Positions 36,195 through 44,332 are shown, counted from the first letter of the stretch. The stretch is 64,000 nt of DNA from Arthrobacter oryzae (GCF_003634095.1 NZ_RBIR01000002.1:434001-498000), one strand, 5' to 3'. Notes: generated by a model not told the origin, from the sequence alone. A program made the numbers and translations.

Positions 36195-37382
36195 GTGAAA
36201 AGGATCGCCGGGCTGAAGAAATTCAAAAGCTATGCACTGCCCACGGGCATGTTGCTGGCCGGTTGCGCGGCTCTGGCGTCCGGGCTGCTGCCGGTCCCCG
36301 CCTTCCAGGAACTCGCGGCACGGACCGTGCCGGTGCTGGCGTTCGTGGTGGCGATGTCGCTGGTCACCGAGTTGGTGGATGAGGCCGGCCTGTTCCGGGT
36401 GGTCACCGAGCGGATTGCCGCCCTGGGCCGCGGCCGGGTCCTCCTGCTGTGGCTCCTCGTCATCGCCCTCGCCACCGTCTCGACGGTGTTCTTGTCGCTG
36501 GACACGACGGCGGTGCTGGTGACTCCCGTCGTCGTGCTGCTGGCTATTCACGCCCGCATTCCCCCGCTGCCGTTCGCGCTGACCACGGTCTGGCTGGCGA
36601 ACACCGCCTCGCTGCTGCTGCCGGTCTCCAACCTGACCAACCTGCTGGCGCAGGACCGGCTCAAGCTCAGCCCCGCCGCGTTCGCCGCGCTGGTGTGGGC
36701 GCCGGCCCTGGTGGGCATCCTGGTGCCGCTGGTGCTGCTGTGGCTGGCGTTTCGGAAGGATCTGCGCGGCAAATACGGGCCGCAGCCGATCCACAAGGTC
36801 CGGGACCGGGTGCTGCTGTACGCGGCGTCGGGCGTCATGGTGGTGCTACTGCCGGCACTCGTCTCCGGGGTTCCGGTGCAGATCTCCGCCATCGCCGCGG
36901 CTGCCGTCCTGGTGCTGCTGTTCCTCTGGCGGCGCCGCTCGGCCTTGCGCTGGTCCATGATTCCGTGGCGGCCGCTTATGCTCACGTCCGGCCTGTTCAT
37001 GGTGGTGGAGGCCATGCACGCGAACGGACTGACCCGTTTCCTGTCAGGGATCGCAGGAACGGGCGAGACCCTGCCGGCGCTGCTGCAGCTCGCCGGACTC
37101 GGCACCGTGGCGGCCAACGCGGTCAACAACCTGCCCGCCTACCTGGCCCTGGAACCGGTCGGCGGCTCCCCCGCCCGGCTGGCGGCCCTGCTGATCGGGG
37201 TGAACCTCGGCCCGCTGGTGACCCCGTGGGCGTCGCTGGCCACGCTGTTGTGGCACGAGCGGCTCCGCGCCCTCAACGTGGACATCCGCTGGGGCGGTTT
37301 CGCCCTGGCCGGCGTCGTCGCCGTCGTCCTGACCGTCCCGCTGGCGGTCGTGGCACTGTGGCTCACCACGGGAAGGCACTGA
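36195..37382 (+). CDS. ArsB/SLC13-like membrane transporter
   Basis: 395 residues, about eleven helices. The family pattern is visible in two re-entrant parts: VFLSLDTTAVLVTPVVVLLA with TTVWLANTASLLLPVSNLTNLLA, and LAGLGTVAANAVNNLPAYLALEP followed by GVNLGPLVTPWASLATLLW. These match the ion-transporter superfamily containing ArsB, NhaD and SLC13 carriers. No arsR, arsC or other arsenic gene adjoins, so an arsenite role is not supported. Start GTG 36195 (VKRIAGLKKFKSY) is divergent from cbs across 76 bases. Confidence 0.88.
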   Translation: MKRIAGLKKFKSYALPTGMLLAGCAALASGLLPVPAFQELAARTVPVLAFVVAMSLVTELVDEAGLFRVVTERIAALGRGRVLLLWLLVIALATVSTVFLSLDTTAVLVTPVVVLLAIHARIPPLPFALTTVWLANTASLLLPVSNLTNLLAQDRLKLSPAAFAALVWAPALVGILVPLVLLWLAFRKDLRGKYGPQPIHKVRDRVLLYAASGVMVVLLPALVSGVPVQISAIAAAAVLVLLFLWRRRSALRWSMIPWRPLMLTSGLFMVVEAMHANGLTRFLSGIAGTGETLPALLQLAGLGTVAANAVNNLPAYLALEPVGGSPARLAALLIGVNLGPLVTPWASLATLLWHERLRALNVDIRWGGFALAGVVAVVLTVPLAVVALWLTTGRH

Positions 37383-37405
37383 GGCCGGGGACCGGGCCGG
37401 AAGCC

Positions 37406-37843
37406 TCAGGCGCCGATGTCGTTCGCCGCGGCCCCACCCGACGCCGAGCCGGCGGCGCCCTCGCGCGGTGCGCTCTGCCAGAGGCCCACTACATTGCCTT
37501 CGGTGTCCTTGAAATAGGCGGCCCAGCCCATGGTGCCGATTGCCTGCCGAGGCAAGACCGTGCTGCCGCCCAGGGATGTGATCTTCTCCAACGCCGCGTC
37601 AATGTCATCAACGTCCACCGTGACCACCGGGGACGTGAGGTCACCTTCCCGGCGGAACATGCCGCCGTTGATCGAGCCCGTAACGGCGGGCATGCCCGTT
37701 GCGTCCGTCGCCGTCGTCTTGATCATGGCGTAGCTCATCTCCGGCACGGAACTTATCTCCCAGCCGAACGCCGAGCTGTAGAACCCGCGGGCGCGGCCCT
37801 CGTCGTCTGCCGGGATTTCGAAATGTACTACTCCACCAGCCAT
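37406..37843 (-). CDS. VOC-family protein (glyoxalase/bleomycin-resistance fold)
   Basis: 145 residues from ATG 37843, five bases after AGGAGA; the GTG one codon earlier is too close to that site. Two beta-alpha-beta-beta-beta modules are visible: VVHFEIPADDEGRARGFYSSAFGWEI and SPVVTVDVDDIDAALEKITSLGG, with GWAAYFKDTEGNVVGLWQ. This is the 27-kDa-type stress protein pattern (YdeN/CFP30-like). A metal or small ligand is likely but its identity is unknown. The C-terminus is an Ala/Gly/Ser tail. Confidence 0.88.
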   Translation of the reverse strand: MAGGVVHFEIPADDEGRARGFYSSAFGWEISSVPEMSYAMIKTTATDATGMPAVTGSINGGMFRREGDLTSPVVTVDVDDIDAALEKITSLGGSTVLPRQAIGTMGWAAYFKDTEGNVVGLWQSAPREGAAGSASGGAAANDIGA

Positions 37844-38017
37844 CACACTCTCCTAAGAACAAGGATCGGGGCTAAGAGTCGGTCGTGGAGGCTCCACGCC
37901 ACAGCCGGATTTTAGCCCCGGCGGCGCCGGGGGTTAAGGGCCCTACGGCCCGCGCTTCGGCCCGCGCTTCGCGGCTGCGGGTACGGCTGCGGATACGGCC
38001 GCTGTCAGGCGGGCATG

Positions 38018-38029
38018 CGAACATGTTCG
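38018..38029 (+). promoter_or_regulatory. Palindrome abutting the AlkA-like start
   Basis: CGAACATGTTCG is a perfect 12-base palindrome one base before ATG 38031. It resembles the actinobacterial LexA half-sites CGAAC/GTTCG but with a two-base, not four-base, gap. Regulatory role uncertain. Confidence 0.35.
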
Positions 38030-38030
38030 G

Positions 38031-39011
38031 ATGAGCATCGCTGACCTCCCCGCCGGCCTTGCCGCCGCGGCGGACGCGTCATTGCGGTGGCATCCAGGCG
38101 GCCCGTTCGACCTGATGCAGACCATCGGCACGCTCCTGCGCGGCCACGGCGACCCGTCCATCCGCGCCGCGCCGGACGGGACCTGGCTCGCATTCACGAC
38201 GCCGGCCGGCCCGGCCACGCTGCGTCTGGCGACTTCCGGGCCGCGGGCGGACCCCTCGGTGGATGCGCAGGCCTGGGGGCCCGGGGCTGCGGACGCCGTC
38301 AGGTCCGTGCCGCGCATGCTCGGGAGCGAGGACGACTGGTCCTGCTTCGACGCCCCCGCGTTCCAGGCCACCCTCCCGCGCATGGTGGTCGAAGCCCGAC
38401 GCCGGAACCTCACGGTGCGGCTGCCCGCCACCGGCCGGATGATCGACTCGCTGGTGCCGACCATCCTGGAACAGAAAGTCACCGTCATTGAGGCCCGGCG
38501 CGGCTACCGGTACCTGATGTACCGCTTCGGGACGGCGGCTCCGGGTGCCGGCACCGTCGCTCCCGCCAATCTGCTGGTCCAGCCGACGGCCGCGCAGTGG
38601 CTGCATATCCCGTCCTGGGAATGGCACAAGGCCGGCGTGGGACCGCAGCGTTCGGCAACCGTGATGCGCGCGCTGCGGTCCGCCGTCGCGCTTGAACGTC
38701 TCGCCGCCCTCCCCGCGGCGGAGGCCGCGGCCAAGCTTCAGACCCTTCCCGGCATCGGGGTGTGGACGGCCGCGGAGGTGGTGCAGCGCACGCACGGATG
38801 CCCGGACTCCATCGCGGTGGGCGACTACCACCTTGCCGCCTACGTGGGTGCCGCCCTGACCGGCCGCCGCACGGACGATGCCGGCATGCTCAGGCTGCTC
38901 GCGCCCTGGGCGGGGCACCGGCAGCGGGTGGTCCGCATGATCGGGCTCAGCGGCTTCCGGAAACCGACCTTCGGCCCGCGGATGACGATCCAGGACCACC
39001 GCGGCCACTGA
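38031..39011 (+). CDS. AlkA-like DNA-3-methyladenine glycosylase (HhH-GPD)
   Basis: 326 residues. The hairpin-helix-hairpin LQTLPGIGVWTAAEVVQRTHGCPD and the catalytic Asp in SIAVGDYHLAAYVG define an HhH-GPD glycosylase. PTILEQKVTVIEARRGYRYLM is the AlkA-type substrate-pocket helix. It removes alkylated purines from DNA. Upstream, 38011-38030 carries a short LexA-like palindrome. There is no Fe-S cluster motif, and the N-terminal domain is diverged. The gene ends 17 bases before a palindromic intergenic element. Confidence 0.9.
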   Translation: MSIADLPAGLAAAADASLRWHPGGPFDLMQTIGTLLRGHGDPSIRAAPDGTWLAFTTPAGPATLRLATSGPRADPSVDAQAWGPGAADAVRSVPRMLGSEDDWSCFDAPAFQATLPRMVVEARRRNLTVRLPATGRMIDSLVPTILEQKVTVIEARRGYRYLMYRFGTAAPGAGTVAPANLLVQPTAAQWLHIPSWEWHKAGVGPQRSATVMRALRSAVALERLAALPAAEAAAKLQTLPGIGVWTAAEVVQRTHGCPDSIAVGDYHLAAYVGAALTGRRTDDAGMLRLLAPWAGHRQRVVRMIGLSGFRKPTFGPRMTIQDHRGH

Positions 39012-39028
39012 CCGGCCAGCGCACCAAC

Positions 39029-39091
39029 CAACGCGGGGTCACTTACGGCCCATCCGGGGCCCCTACATGGGCGCGATCTGACCCCGCGTTG
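39029..39091. repeat. Palindromic repeat element, copy A
   Basis: Outer 13-base arms CAACGCGGGGTCA / TGACCCCGCGTTG, inner arms GCCCAT/ATGGGC. It lies between two converging genes (AlkA-like and DUF559-like) and probably terminates both. Its left half is nearly identical to copy B. Confidence 0.8.
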
Positions 39092-39093
39092 CC

Positions 39094-40020
39094 TTAAACC
39101 GGGCGGAGCCGGGCCCGTTTGATCCTGGCGATGACGGATTCGAACCCCTCGGCGAGGTCATCGGCGTTGGCTTTGAAGTACGCCCAGCCCGCGCTGCGGA
39201 ATGCCTCGTCGCGACGGTTGTCTTTCGACTGCTGTACCCGGGTGAGGTGGGGAGCGCCGTCGTACTGGACGGCGAGCCGGAATCTCCGGTAACCCAAGTC
39301 AGCAGCCGGCGAGCGCCGGTCATCCGGATCAAGCCTCAGTTGCAGCTCCGGCTCCGGCAGACGCGCATCCAGCAGCGCCAGCCGCAAGAACGTCTCCGGG
39401 AAGGAGTCTGCTCCCACGCGCATCTCTTCCAAGGCCAGCCGGGCCTTCTCGACGCCCTTCATGTTGGGATGCTGGCGGATCAACAGCCGCAGGCCGTCCT
39501 TGTAGGCGTAGGGTTCCCGCCTCTGTTCGAGGCTGGGCCGGGGCTGCCGGATGAGCTGGTCGCCCAGGGCAATGAGGTAGTTGAGCGGCAGGACCGCCGC
39601 CAGATCCAGCCAGGTCCGGGGCGGTGCGGTCACCGGGATGCCGTCGACCTCGGTCAGCTCGCCGGGGATGCACCGCACGCGGTGGCCTGTGACCCCGGCC
39701 CGGCGGACCCTGGGCAGTTCATGGGGCTTGCTGAGGTGGATGGTCGGACACCCGCCCAGCCACGGCGGCAGTCCAAGGCCGGTCAGTACGGCCGCGGTTT
39801 CGTGCGAAGCCCAGGCGCCAGGGGTGGCGGCGGCGAGAACCCGAGCCCTTTCGATGATCTCAAGGTGCCGGCTGGCGGGCAGATAGATAAGGCGGCCGCC
39901 GTCGGACAAATCATGGGCGCGCAGACGTTTGGGCCGGACGCCCAGCGCGCGTGACTCATACACGGTGAACGGTGTCTGGACGAGGCTTCCGGGGAGCGGC
40001 ACAATGCGGACCATGGGCAC
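39094..40020 (-). CDS. DUF559/AbiEi-like protein with restriction-endonuclease-like domain
   Basis: 308 residues from GTG 40020 (ATG 40014 is two codons in). The middle has DGIPVTAPPRTWLDLAAVLPLNYLIALGDQLIR, typical of actinobacterial AbiEi-related proteins. The C-terminal quarter matches the Vsr-like PD-(D/E)xK arrangement: SFPETFLRLALLDARLPEPELQ, then ADLGYRRFRLAVQYDGAPHL and a final AEGFESVIARI. No cognate partner gene (AbiEii-type nucleotidyltransferase) is present. These orphan proteins are widespread in Actinobacteria; function unknown. The first 100 residues look like a winged-helix region. Confidence 0.8.
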   Translation of the reverse strand: MPMVRIVPLPGSLVQTPFTVYESRALGVRPKRLRAHDLSDGGRLIYLPASRHLEIIERARVLAAATPGAWASHETAAVLTGLGLPPWLGGCPTIHLSKPHELPRVRRAGVTGHRVRCIPGELTEVDGIPVTAPPRTWLDLAAVLPLNYLIALGDQLIRQPRPSLEQRREPYAYKDGLRLLIRQHPNMKGVEKARLALEEMRVGADSFPETFLRLALLDARLPEPELQLRLDPDDRRSPAADLGYRRFRLAVQYDGAPHLTRVQQSKDNRRDEAFRSAGWAYFKANADDLAEGFESVIARIKRARLRPV

Positions 40021-40080
40021 TATTGTGACCGCGGATCAGCCTCGGCGCTGAGGTTATCCACAGGCCCTCAGGAATCACCA

Positions 40081-40143
40081 CAACGCGGGGTCACTTACGG
40101 CCCATCCGGGGGCTCCGGATGGGCCGTAAGTGACCCCGCGTTG
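40081..40143. repeat. Palindromic repeat element, copy B
   Basis: A perfect 29-base inverted repeat with a five-base loop (arms 40081-40109 and 40115-40143), beginning CAACGCGGGGTCACTTACGG. It follows the acyl-CoA synthetase stop by 18 bases on the minus strand. It is the most symmetrical copy of the family. Confidence 0.9.
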
Positions 40144-40160
40144 GTGTTGGGCGTTGGTTT

Positions 40161-41837
40161 TTAGAGGCCCAGCCGGGCCGCGGCCTCCCGGCGCATGTCC
40201 ACCTTGCGGATCTTGCCGGAGACGGTCATGGGGAAGCTCTCCCGGACGTCCACGTAGCGCGGAATCTTGTAGTGCGCCAGCTTGCCGCGGCAGAACTCGG
40301 CCAGGCCGGCGGCATCCAGCGGCGCGGATCCCGGTTTCAGGATGACGCAGGCCATCAGTTCCTCCCCGTACTTGGCGTCCGGCACGCCGATCACCTGGAC
40401 GTCCTGGATGTCGGGGTGGGTGTAAAGGAATTCCTCGATTTCGCGCGGATAGACGTTCTCGCCGCCGCGGATCACCATGTCCTTGATGCGGCCCTCGATG
40501 ACGATGTAGCCGTCGGCGTCCATCCGGGCGAGGTCCCCGGTATGCATCCACCTTTCGGCGTCGATCGCTTCGGCGGTCTTCTCGGGCTGGTTCCAGTACC
40601 CGCGCATCACGGCATAGCCGCGCGTGCAGAGCTCGCCGATTTCCCCGCGCTCCAGCGTCTCCCCAGTGGCCGGGTCCACGATCCTGCTCTCCATGTTGGG
40701 CATGGTCCGGCCCACGGTCTCGGTCCGCTGGGCAATGGTGTCCACGCTCCGGGTCATGGTGGACACCGGCGAGGTCTCCGTCATGCCGTAGCAAATGGCC
40801 ACATCTTTCATGTTCATCTCGGTGATAACCCGGTTCATTACCTCGATCGGGCACAGTGACCCGGCCATGACGCCCGTGCGCAGTGTCGAGAGGTCGTAGG
40901 AGGCGAAATCCGGCAGGGCGAGCTCGGCGATGAACATGGTCGGCACCCCGTAGAGAGAAGTACCGCCGAAGTCCTGCACGGCTTCGAGCGCCGCGGCCGG
41001 CGAGAACGACCGGCCAGGAATGATGGTGGCGGCGCCGTGGCTGAGGGCCGCCAGGTTTCCGATCACCATGCCGAAGCAGTGATAGAAGGGCACCGGGATC
41101 ACCACTCGGTCGTGTTCCGTGTAGCCCAGCTGTTCTCCGATCGAGAACCCGTTGTTGAGGATGTTGTGGTGTGTCAGCGTGGCGCCCTTCGGGAATCCGG
41201 TCGTGCCCGAGGTGTACTGCAGATTGATGGGATCCTGCGGATCCAGCGCCGCCATGCGCTCCCGCAGCGCCGCGTGCCCGACGTCGTCTGCCCGCTTGAG
41301 CAGCTCGGCGTACGTCCGCTCCGCCTCACCTTCGGGATCGCCGGCAACCAGCCCGTCCGCGCCGCCGGTGGGGAGGAAGACCAGTTCGCGCAGCTCCGGG
41401 CACGCCGCCAGCGCCTGCCGCGCCATCCCCGTGTAGTCACTGTTCTTGTCCGAGGGCGCGGTGACCAGCATGCGCATGCCGTTCTGCTTGACCACGAACT
41501 CGAGCTCGTGGCTGCGGTAGGCGGGATTGACGTTGACAAGGATCGCCCCGGCCTTCGCGGTGGCGTACTGGAGGATGGTCCACTCGGCGCAATTCGGGCT
41601 CCAGATGCCGATCCGCTCGCCCTTCGCGACGCCCAGGGCCAGGAGCGCACGCGCCAGACGGTCGACGTCGTCGTTCAGCTTGGTATAGCTCCACCGCCGG
41701 GCCTCTTCGCCGGGCACCGCGGCCGCCTCGATCAAGGCATCGTGATACGGGAACCGCGCCGCGATCCGTTCGAAGTTCGCGCCAATGGTTTCCTCGAGCA
41801 GCGGGACGTCAGTGTCCCCGGCTGTGTAAGCAAGCAT
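40161..41837 (-). CDS. Acyl-CoA synthetase (AMP-binding, FadD-like)
   Basis: 558 residues with the complete ANL-family motifs: the phosphate loop YTSGTTGFPKGATLTH, YGMTETSPV, GEIGELCTRGYAVMRGYW, MHTGDLARMDADGYIVIEGR and the C-terminal catalytic lysine in FPMTVSGKIRKVDMR. It activates a carboxylic acid as acyl-AMP, then acyl-CoA. The pattern is that of medium-chain enzymes often annotated as long-chain or AMP-binding; substrate undetermined. ATG 41837 has TAGCGT six bases upstream. Possibly a single-gene transcript ending at repeat copy B. Confidence 0.93.
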   Translation of the reverse strand: MLAYTAGDTDVPLLEETIGANFERIAARFPYHDALIEAAAVPGEEARRWSYTKLNDDVDRLARALLALGVAKGERIGIWSPNCAEWTILQYATAKAGAILVNVNPAYRSHELEFVVKQNGMRMLVTAPSDKNSDYTGMARQALAACPELRELVFLPTGGADGLVAGDPEGEAERTYAELLKRADDVGHAALRERMAALDPQDPINLQYTSGTTGFPKGATLTHHNILNNGFSIGEQLGYTEHDRVVIPVPFYHCFGMVIGNLAALSHGAATIIPGRSFSPAAALEAVQDFGGTSLYGVPTMFIAELALPDFASYDLSTLRTGVMAGSLCPIEVMNRVITEMNMKDVAICYGMTETSPVSTMTRSVDTIAQRTETVGRTMPNMESRIVDPATGETLERGEIGELCTRGYAVMRGYWNQPEKTAEAIDAERWMHTGDLARMDADGYIVIEGRIKDMVIRGGENVYPREIEEFLYTHPDIQDVQVIGVPDAKYGEELMACVILKPGSAPLDAAGLAEFCRGKLAHYKIPRYVDVRESFPMTVSGKIRKVDMRREAAARLGL

Positions 41838-41948
41838 GGTGTGACGCTACCAACTGAGCGGAGGCAAAAGAAGAGCAAAGCTTGGAAGTCCTATGAAATT
41901 TCAGGTCATCTTCGGACGCCGGCAGGGCCGCCCGGTAGGGTGGGTGCC

Positions 41949-42227
41949 ATGAGCGCACCTATCGACCTGCTGGCCACCTTCATCCCCAACGACGGCGAAT
42001 TCTTCCGCGTGAAGCTCGCCCTGGACATCGCGATTGACGAAGTGGTCAACGAGCCCGGCTGCATCCGCTACGAACTCACCGAGGCCAGCGAGGACAAGCT
42101 CGTGCTGACCGAACGGTGGGCCAGCCAGGAAGACCTGGACACGCACTCCAAGGGCACGGCGGTCCAGGACCTGAACGAGTCCCTCAGCGCGCTGCTGGCC
42201 GAACCGGTCAAGCTCGAAAAGCTCTAA
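41949..42227 (+). CDS. Putative quinol monooxygenase (ABM domain)
   Basis: 92 residues, one antibiotic-biosynthesis-monooxygenase domain: LATFIPNDGEFFRVKLALD, GCIRYELTEASEDKLVLTERWASQEDLDTHSKG. Family members such as YgiN oxidise quinols, and dimers lack cofactors. ATG 41949 has TAGGGT seven bases upstream and no ribosome-binding site. The frame is open further upstream, antisense to the acyl-CoA synthetase, but only the last 92 residues look like protein. It is followed by repeat copy C. Confidence 0.88.
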   Translation: MSAPIDLLATFIPNDGEFFRVKLALDIAIDEVVNEPGCIRYELTEASEDKLVLTERWASQEDLDTHSKGTAVQDLNESLSALLAEPVKLEKL

Positions 42228-42243
42228 ACCCTCCCCTACAACA

Positions 42244-42308
42244 GCAACGCGGGGTCACTTAGCGCCCATGATCCCCTCAGGGATAGGCGCGAAGTGACCC
42301 CGCGTTGC
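42244..42308. repeat. Palindromic repeat element, copy C
   Basis: 17-base perfect arms GCAACGCGGGGTCACTT / AAGTGACCCCGCGTTGC, with inner GCGCC/GGCGC and ATCCC/GGGAT pairs. It lies between two converging genes (monooxygenase and thioredoxin). The ends match copies A and B; the centre is different but still pairs. Confidence 0.85.
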
Positions 42309-42324
42309 TTTAAGCCGGGGTGGA

Positions 42325-42738
42325 TTAGGCGTCCGGGATCTGAGTCCCGTCCTGCTGGCCCGCCGCGGCGGCAGCTTCGGCCTGGGAGCGGGCCACATGG
42401 GCGTGGACTTCTTCCATGTCCAGGGCCTTGACGGCGTCCACCACCTGCTCCAGCTGCTGGGCGTTCAGCGCGCCGGGCTGCGAGAACACCAGGACCTTTT
42501 CGCGGAAGGCCATCAGCGTGGGAATCGACGTGATGCCGGCTTCGGCAGCGAGCTGCTGCTCGGCCTCGGTGTCCACCTTGGAGAAGACAACGTCCGGGTG
42601 CTTCTCGGAGATTGCCGAGTACGTGGGGCCAAACTGCTTGCACGGGCCGCACCATTCGGCCCAGAAATCGACAAGAACAATGTCGTTGTCTTCGACGGTC
42701 GCTGCGAACTGTTCACCTGTGATGTCTACGGTAGCCAT
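42325..42738 (-). CDS. trxA: Thioredoxin
   Basis: 137 residues. The active site WCGPC is at residues 29-33 in DFWAEWCGPCKQFGPTYSAI, with DTEAEQQLAAEAGITSIPTLMAFRE providing the cis-proline loop. It reduces disulfides in cytoplasmic proteins. It is longer than classic thioredoxin by a 25-residue Ala/Gln-rich C-terminal tail, with no transmembrane signal. A thioredoxin reductase gene is not nearby, so this is likely a secondary thioredoxin. ATG 42738 has TACCGT six bases upstream. Confidence 0.93.
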   Translation of the reverse strand: MATVDITGEQFAATVEDNDIVLVDFWAEWCGPCKQFGPTYSAISEKHPDVVFSKVDTEAEQQLAAEAGITSIPTLMAFREKVLVFSQPGALNAQQLEQVVDAVKALDMEEVHAHVARSQAEAAAAAGQQDGTQIPDA

Positions 42739-42816
42739 GAGTCAACGGTACGGGAGCCGGCGTGGATTGTCCCCGGCATTTCGCTGTTGGCACATCCAGG
42801 CAAATGGCGGCGCCGA

Positions 42817-43362
42817 TCAGCTCCAGGCGTGCGGGGCGGGGCGCCGGGCGCCGGGGAGGGCGTTGGTTTCGCGCCATTCGTGGATCCATTCGGGCAGTTC
42901 CAGCTCCGCCGGGGGCGCTCCGAATTCACGGATGATTTCCTCCTGGCTGACAGGCTTGCCCTTGCTGACCAGCCGGGTGGCGATGTGGGCGCGCGCGTAA
43001 ACCTCGCCGTCCACCACCATCCGCTGTTCGAAGTAGATGGCCTTCGAATCGAGTCCGATGATCTTGGATTCGATGCTGTACCGCTGCCAGAGCTGCAGCG
43101 ACCGGCGGAAGGCGATGGTCTCCCCCGCCGCCACCGGGGACCAGCCCCGGCGGCGCATCTTTTGCCAGGTTCCGCTGCGGGCCATGAGGTCGAAGCGTCC
43201 GAGATCCATGAGCGAGAAATACATGCCGTTGTTGACATGCATGGCGATGTCGATGTCCGTGGGCAGGACCCGCAGCGGCAGCGAGGAGCTGTCCCAGATG
43301 CTCAGGGGCGGGCGGCGCGAGGACGTGAACAGCAGCAGGAGGGTGCGGAGCAGGAGGTGCAT
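42817..43362 (-). CDS. Hotdog thioesterase-like protein (THEM6/4-HBT type)
   Basis: 181 residues. A hydrophobic first 13 residues (MHLLLRTLLLLFT) may be a membrane anchor. The hotdog core contains RVLPTDIDIAMHVNNGMYFSLMDLGRFDLM, where Asp and Asn positions match 4-hydroxybenzoyl-CoA thioesterase-like proteins. IGLDSKAIYFEQRMVVDGEVYARA follows. The pattern resembles THEM6-family proteins of unknown substrate. ATG 43362 has TAACAT six bases upstream. Enzymatic activity is inferred. Confidence 0.85.
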   Translation of the reverse strand: MHLLLRTLLLLFTSSRRPPLSIWDSSSLPLRVLPTDIDIAMHVNNGMYFSLMDLGRFDLMARSGTWQKMRRRGWSPVAAGETIAFRRSLQLWQRYSIESKIIGLDSKAIYFEQRMVVDGEVYARAHIATRLVSKGKPVSQEEIIREFGAPPAELELPEWIHEWRETNALPGARRPAPHAWS

Positions 43363-43498
43363 GAGGCAATGTTACCCGTGAGTAATAAGAGTGCCAAGGG
43401 GCGGGGCGGCCGCAGGCTGCGGGCGCAGGCTGCGGGCGCACGGGTTCGGCACTGCGTGCGCACTGGTTCGGCACCGCCCCCGGCGGGATAGCCCCGGG

Positions 43499-44227
43499 CT
43501 ACCTACGCGCGGACAGGATCGAGACGGCGGCTTTGGGTCCGGCGCCGCGGACCGTCCAGCAGTTGCCGGTGCCAAGGACCTCCAGCTGCTGTAGGTCAGC
43601 ATGATGCAGGACCAGGGCGGTGTTCTCGTCCACGGCAACGGCACGGTCCACGAGACCTGCCGCCACTGCGCCGACGGCCCGGCCGAGCGTTCCGGCCTGC
43701 GCGGCATGGACGTCGACGGCGAAGGGCACCAGGCCCAGCCCGTCCCGGATCTCCAACTCCTCGAGGCCCTCCGAGCATTCCGCCGGGCAGACCTCGGCGC
43801 CCCGGAGCCGGTAGCCGCCGACGATCGCCCGCCCCGGCGCTATCATCGCCCCCGCGGAGAAACCCATGTACGGCACACCGTCGGAGACTGCCCGGCGGAT
43901 GGCCTCCGCAAACGGCAGCAGGCCTGCCAGGTAGCCCGGCGTCGGTCCTCCGCCCACCACGATTCCGTCCACCGCGTCGAACCCGACAGGATCCGCCGCG
44001 TCGTTGGCGCGGAGCAGGACTGGGAGTATCTCGCAGGCCAGGCGCGTTTCCAGCGGCTGCCGATAGGCGGGCAGGAAATATTCCGAGCTGCCGTGGTTGT
44101 CGAAGAGAATCACGGCCACCCGTGGAGCCCTGTCCGGGGTCCGGCGCCGGAGTTCCTCGACGAACCGGTCAAAGACGGCGGGAGTTGTCACCGTGTCCGG
44201 GCCGCCGCCTACAAGCAAGATGGTCAT
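43499..44227 (-). CDS. Peptidase S51/cyanophycinase-like protein
   Basis: 242 residues from ATG 44227, with TACGTT six bases upstream. The nucleophile elbow is GFSAGAMIAPG with the catalytic serine, preceded by IVVGGGPTPGYLAGLL. The N-terminal LLVGGGPDTVTTPAVFDRFVEEL and RVAVILFDNHGSS complete a class-I glutamine-amidotransferase-like fold. S51 enzymes (peptidase E, cyanophycinase) split Asp dipeptides or cyanophycin; the Ser-His-Glu arrangement is only partly visible, and no cyanophycin synthetase gene is here. Substrate unknown. Confidence 0.82.
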   Translation of the reverse strand: MTILLVGGGPDTVTTPAVFDRFVEELRRRTPDRAPRVAVILFDNHGSSEYFLPAYRQPLETRLACEILPVLLRANDAADPVGFDAVDGIVVGGGPTPGYLAGLLPFAEAIRRAVSDGVPYMGFSAGAMIAPGRAIVGGYRLRGAEVCPAECSEGLEELEIRDGLGLVPFAVDVHAAQAGTLGRAVGAVAAGLVDRAVAVDENTALVLHHADLQQLEVLGTGNCWTVRGAGPKAAVSILSARR

Positions 44228-44302
44228 GGCTTCAACGTACCCGTCTGCGAGGCGGGCGCAATGGTCCGGGCGCATGGGGCGGCTTCAAAGTTCCTGCAGC
44301 GA

Positions 44303-44332
44303 TTGACCGTCCCAGACTGACAGGAACATAAT
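44303..44332 (+). promoter_or_regulatory. Sigma-A-type promoter of the DUF7144-like gene
   Basis: TTGACC and CATAAT are separated by 18 bases. Seven-base arms GTTCCTG (44290-44296) and CAGGAAC (44321-44327) flank the -35 and touch the -10; they may form an operator. The gene starts 83 bases downstream. Confidence 0.55.

Noticed and set aside
36195..37382. Arsenite efflux (ArsB) operon
   Set aside because: The fold fits, but no arsR, arsC or arsenic-binding motif is adjacent; kept as ArsB/SLC13-like only.
38018..38029. Canonical LexA SOS box
   Set aside because: Half-sites CGAAC/GTTCG are separated by two bases instead of four.
40161..42738. Transposase or integrase linked to the palindromes
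   Set aside because: All genes in the interval have clear metabolic or redox families; no recombinase motifs.
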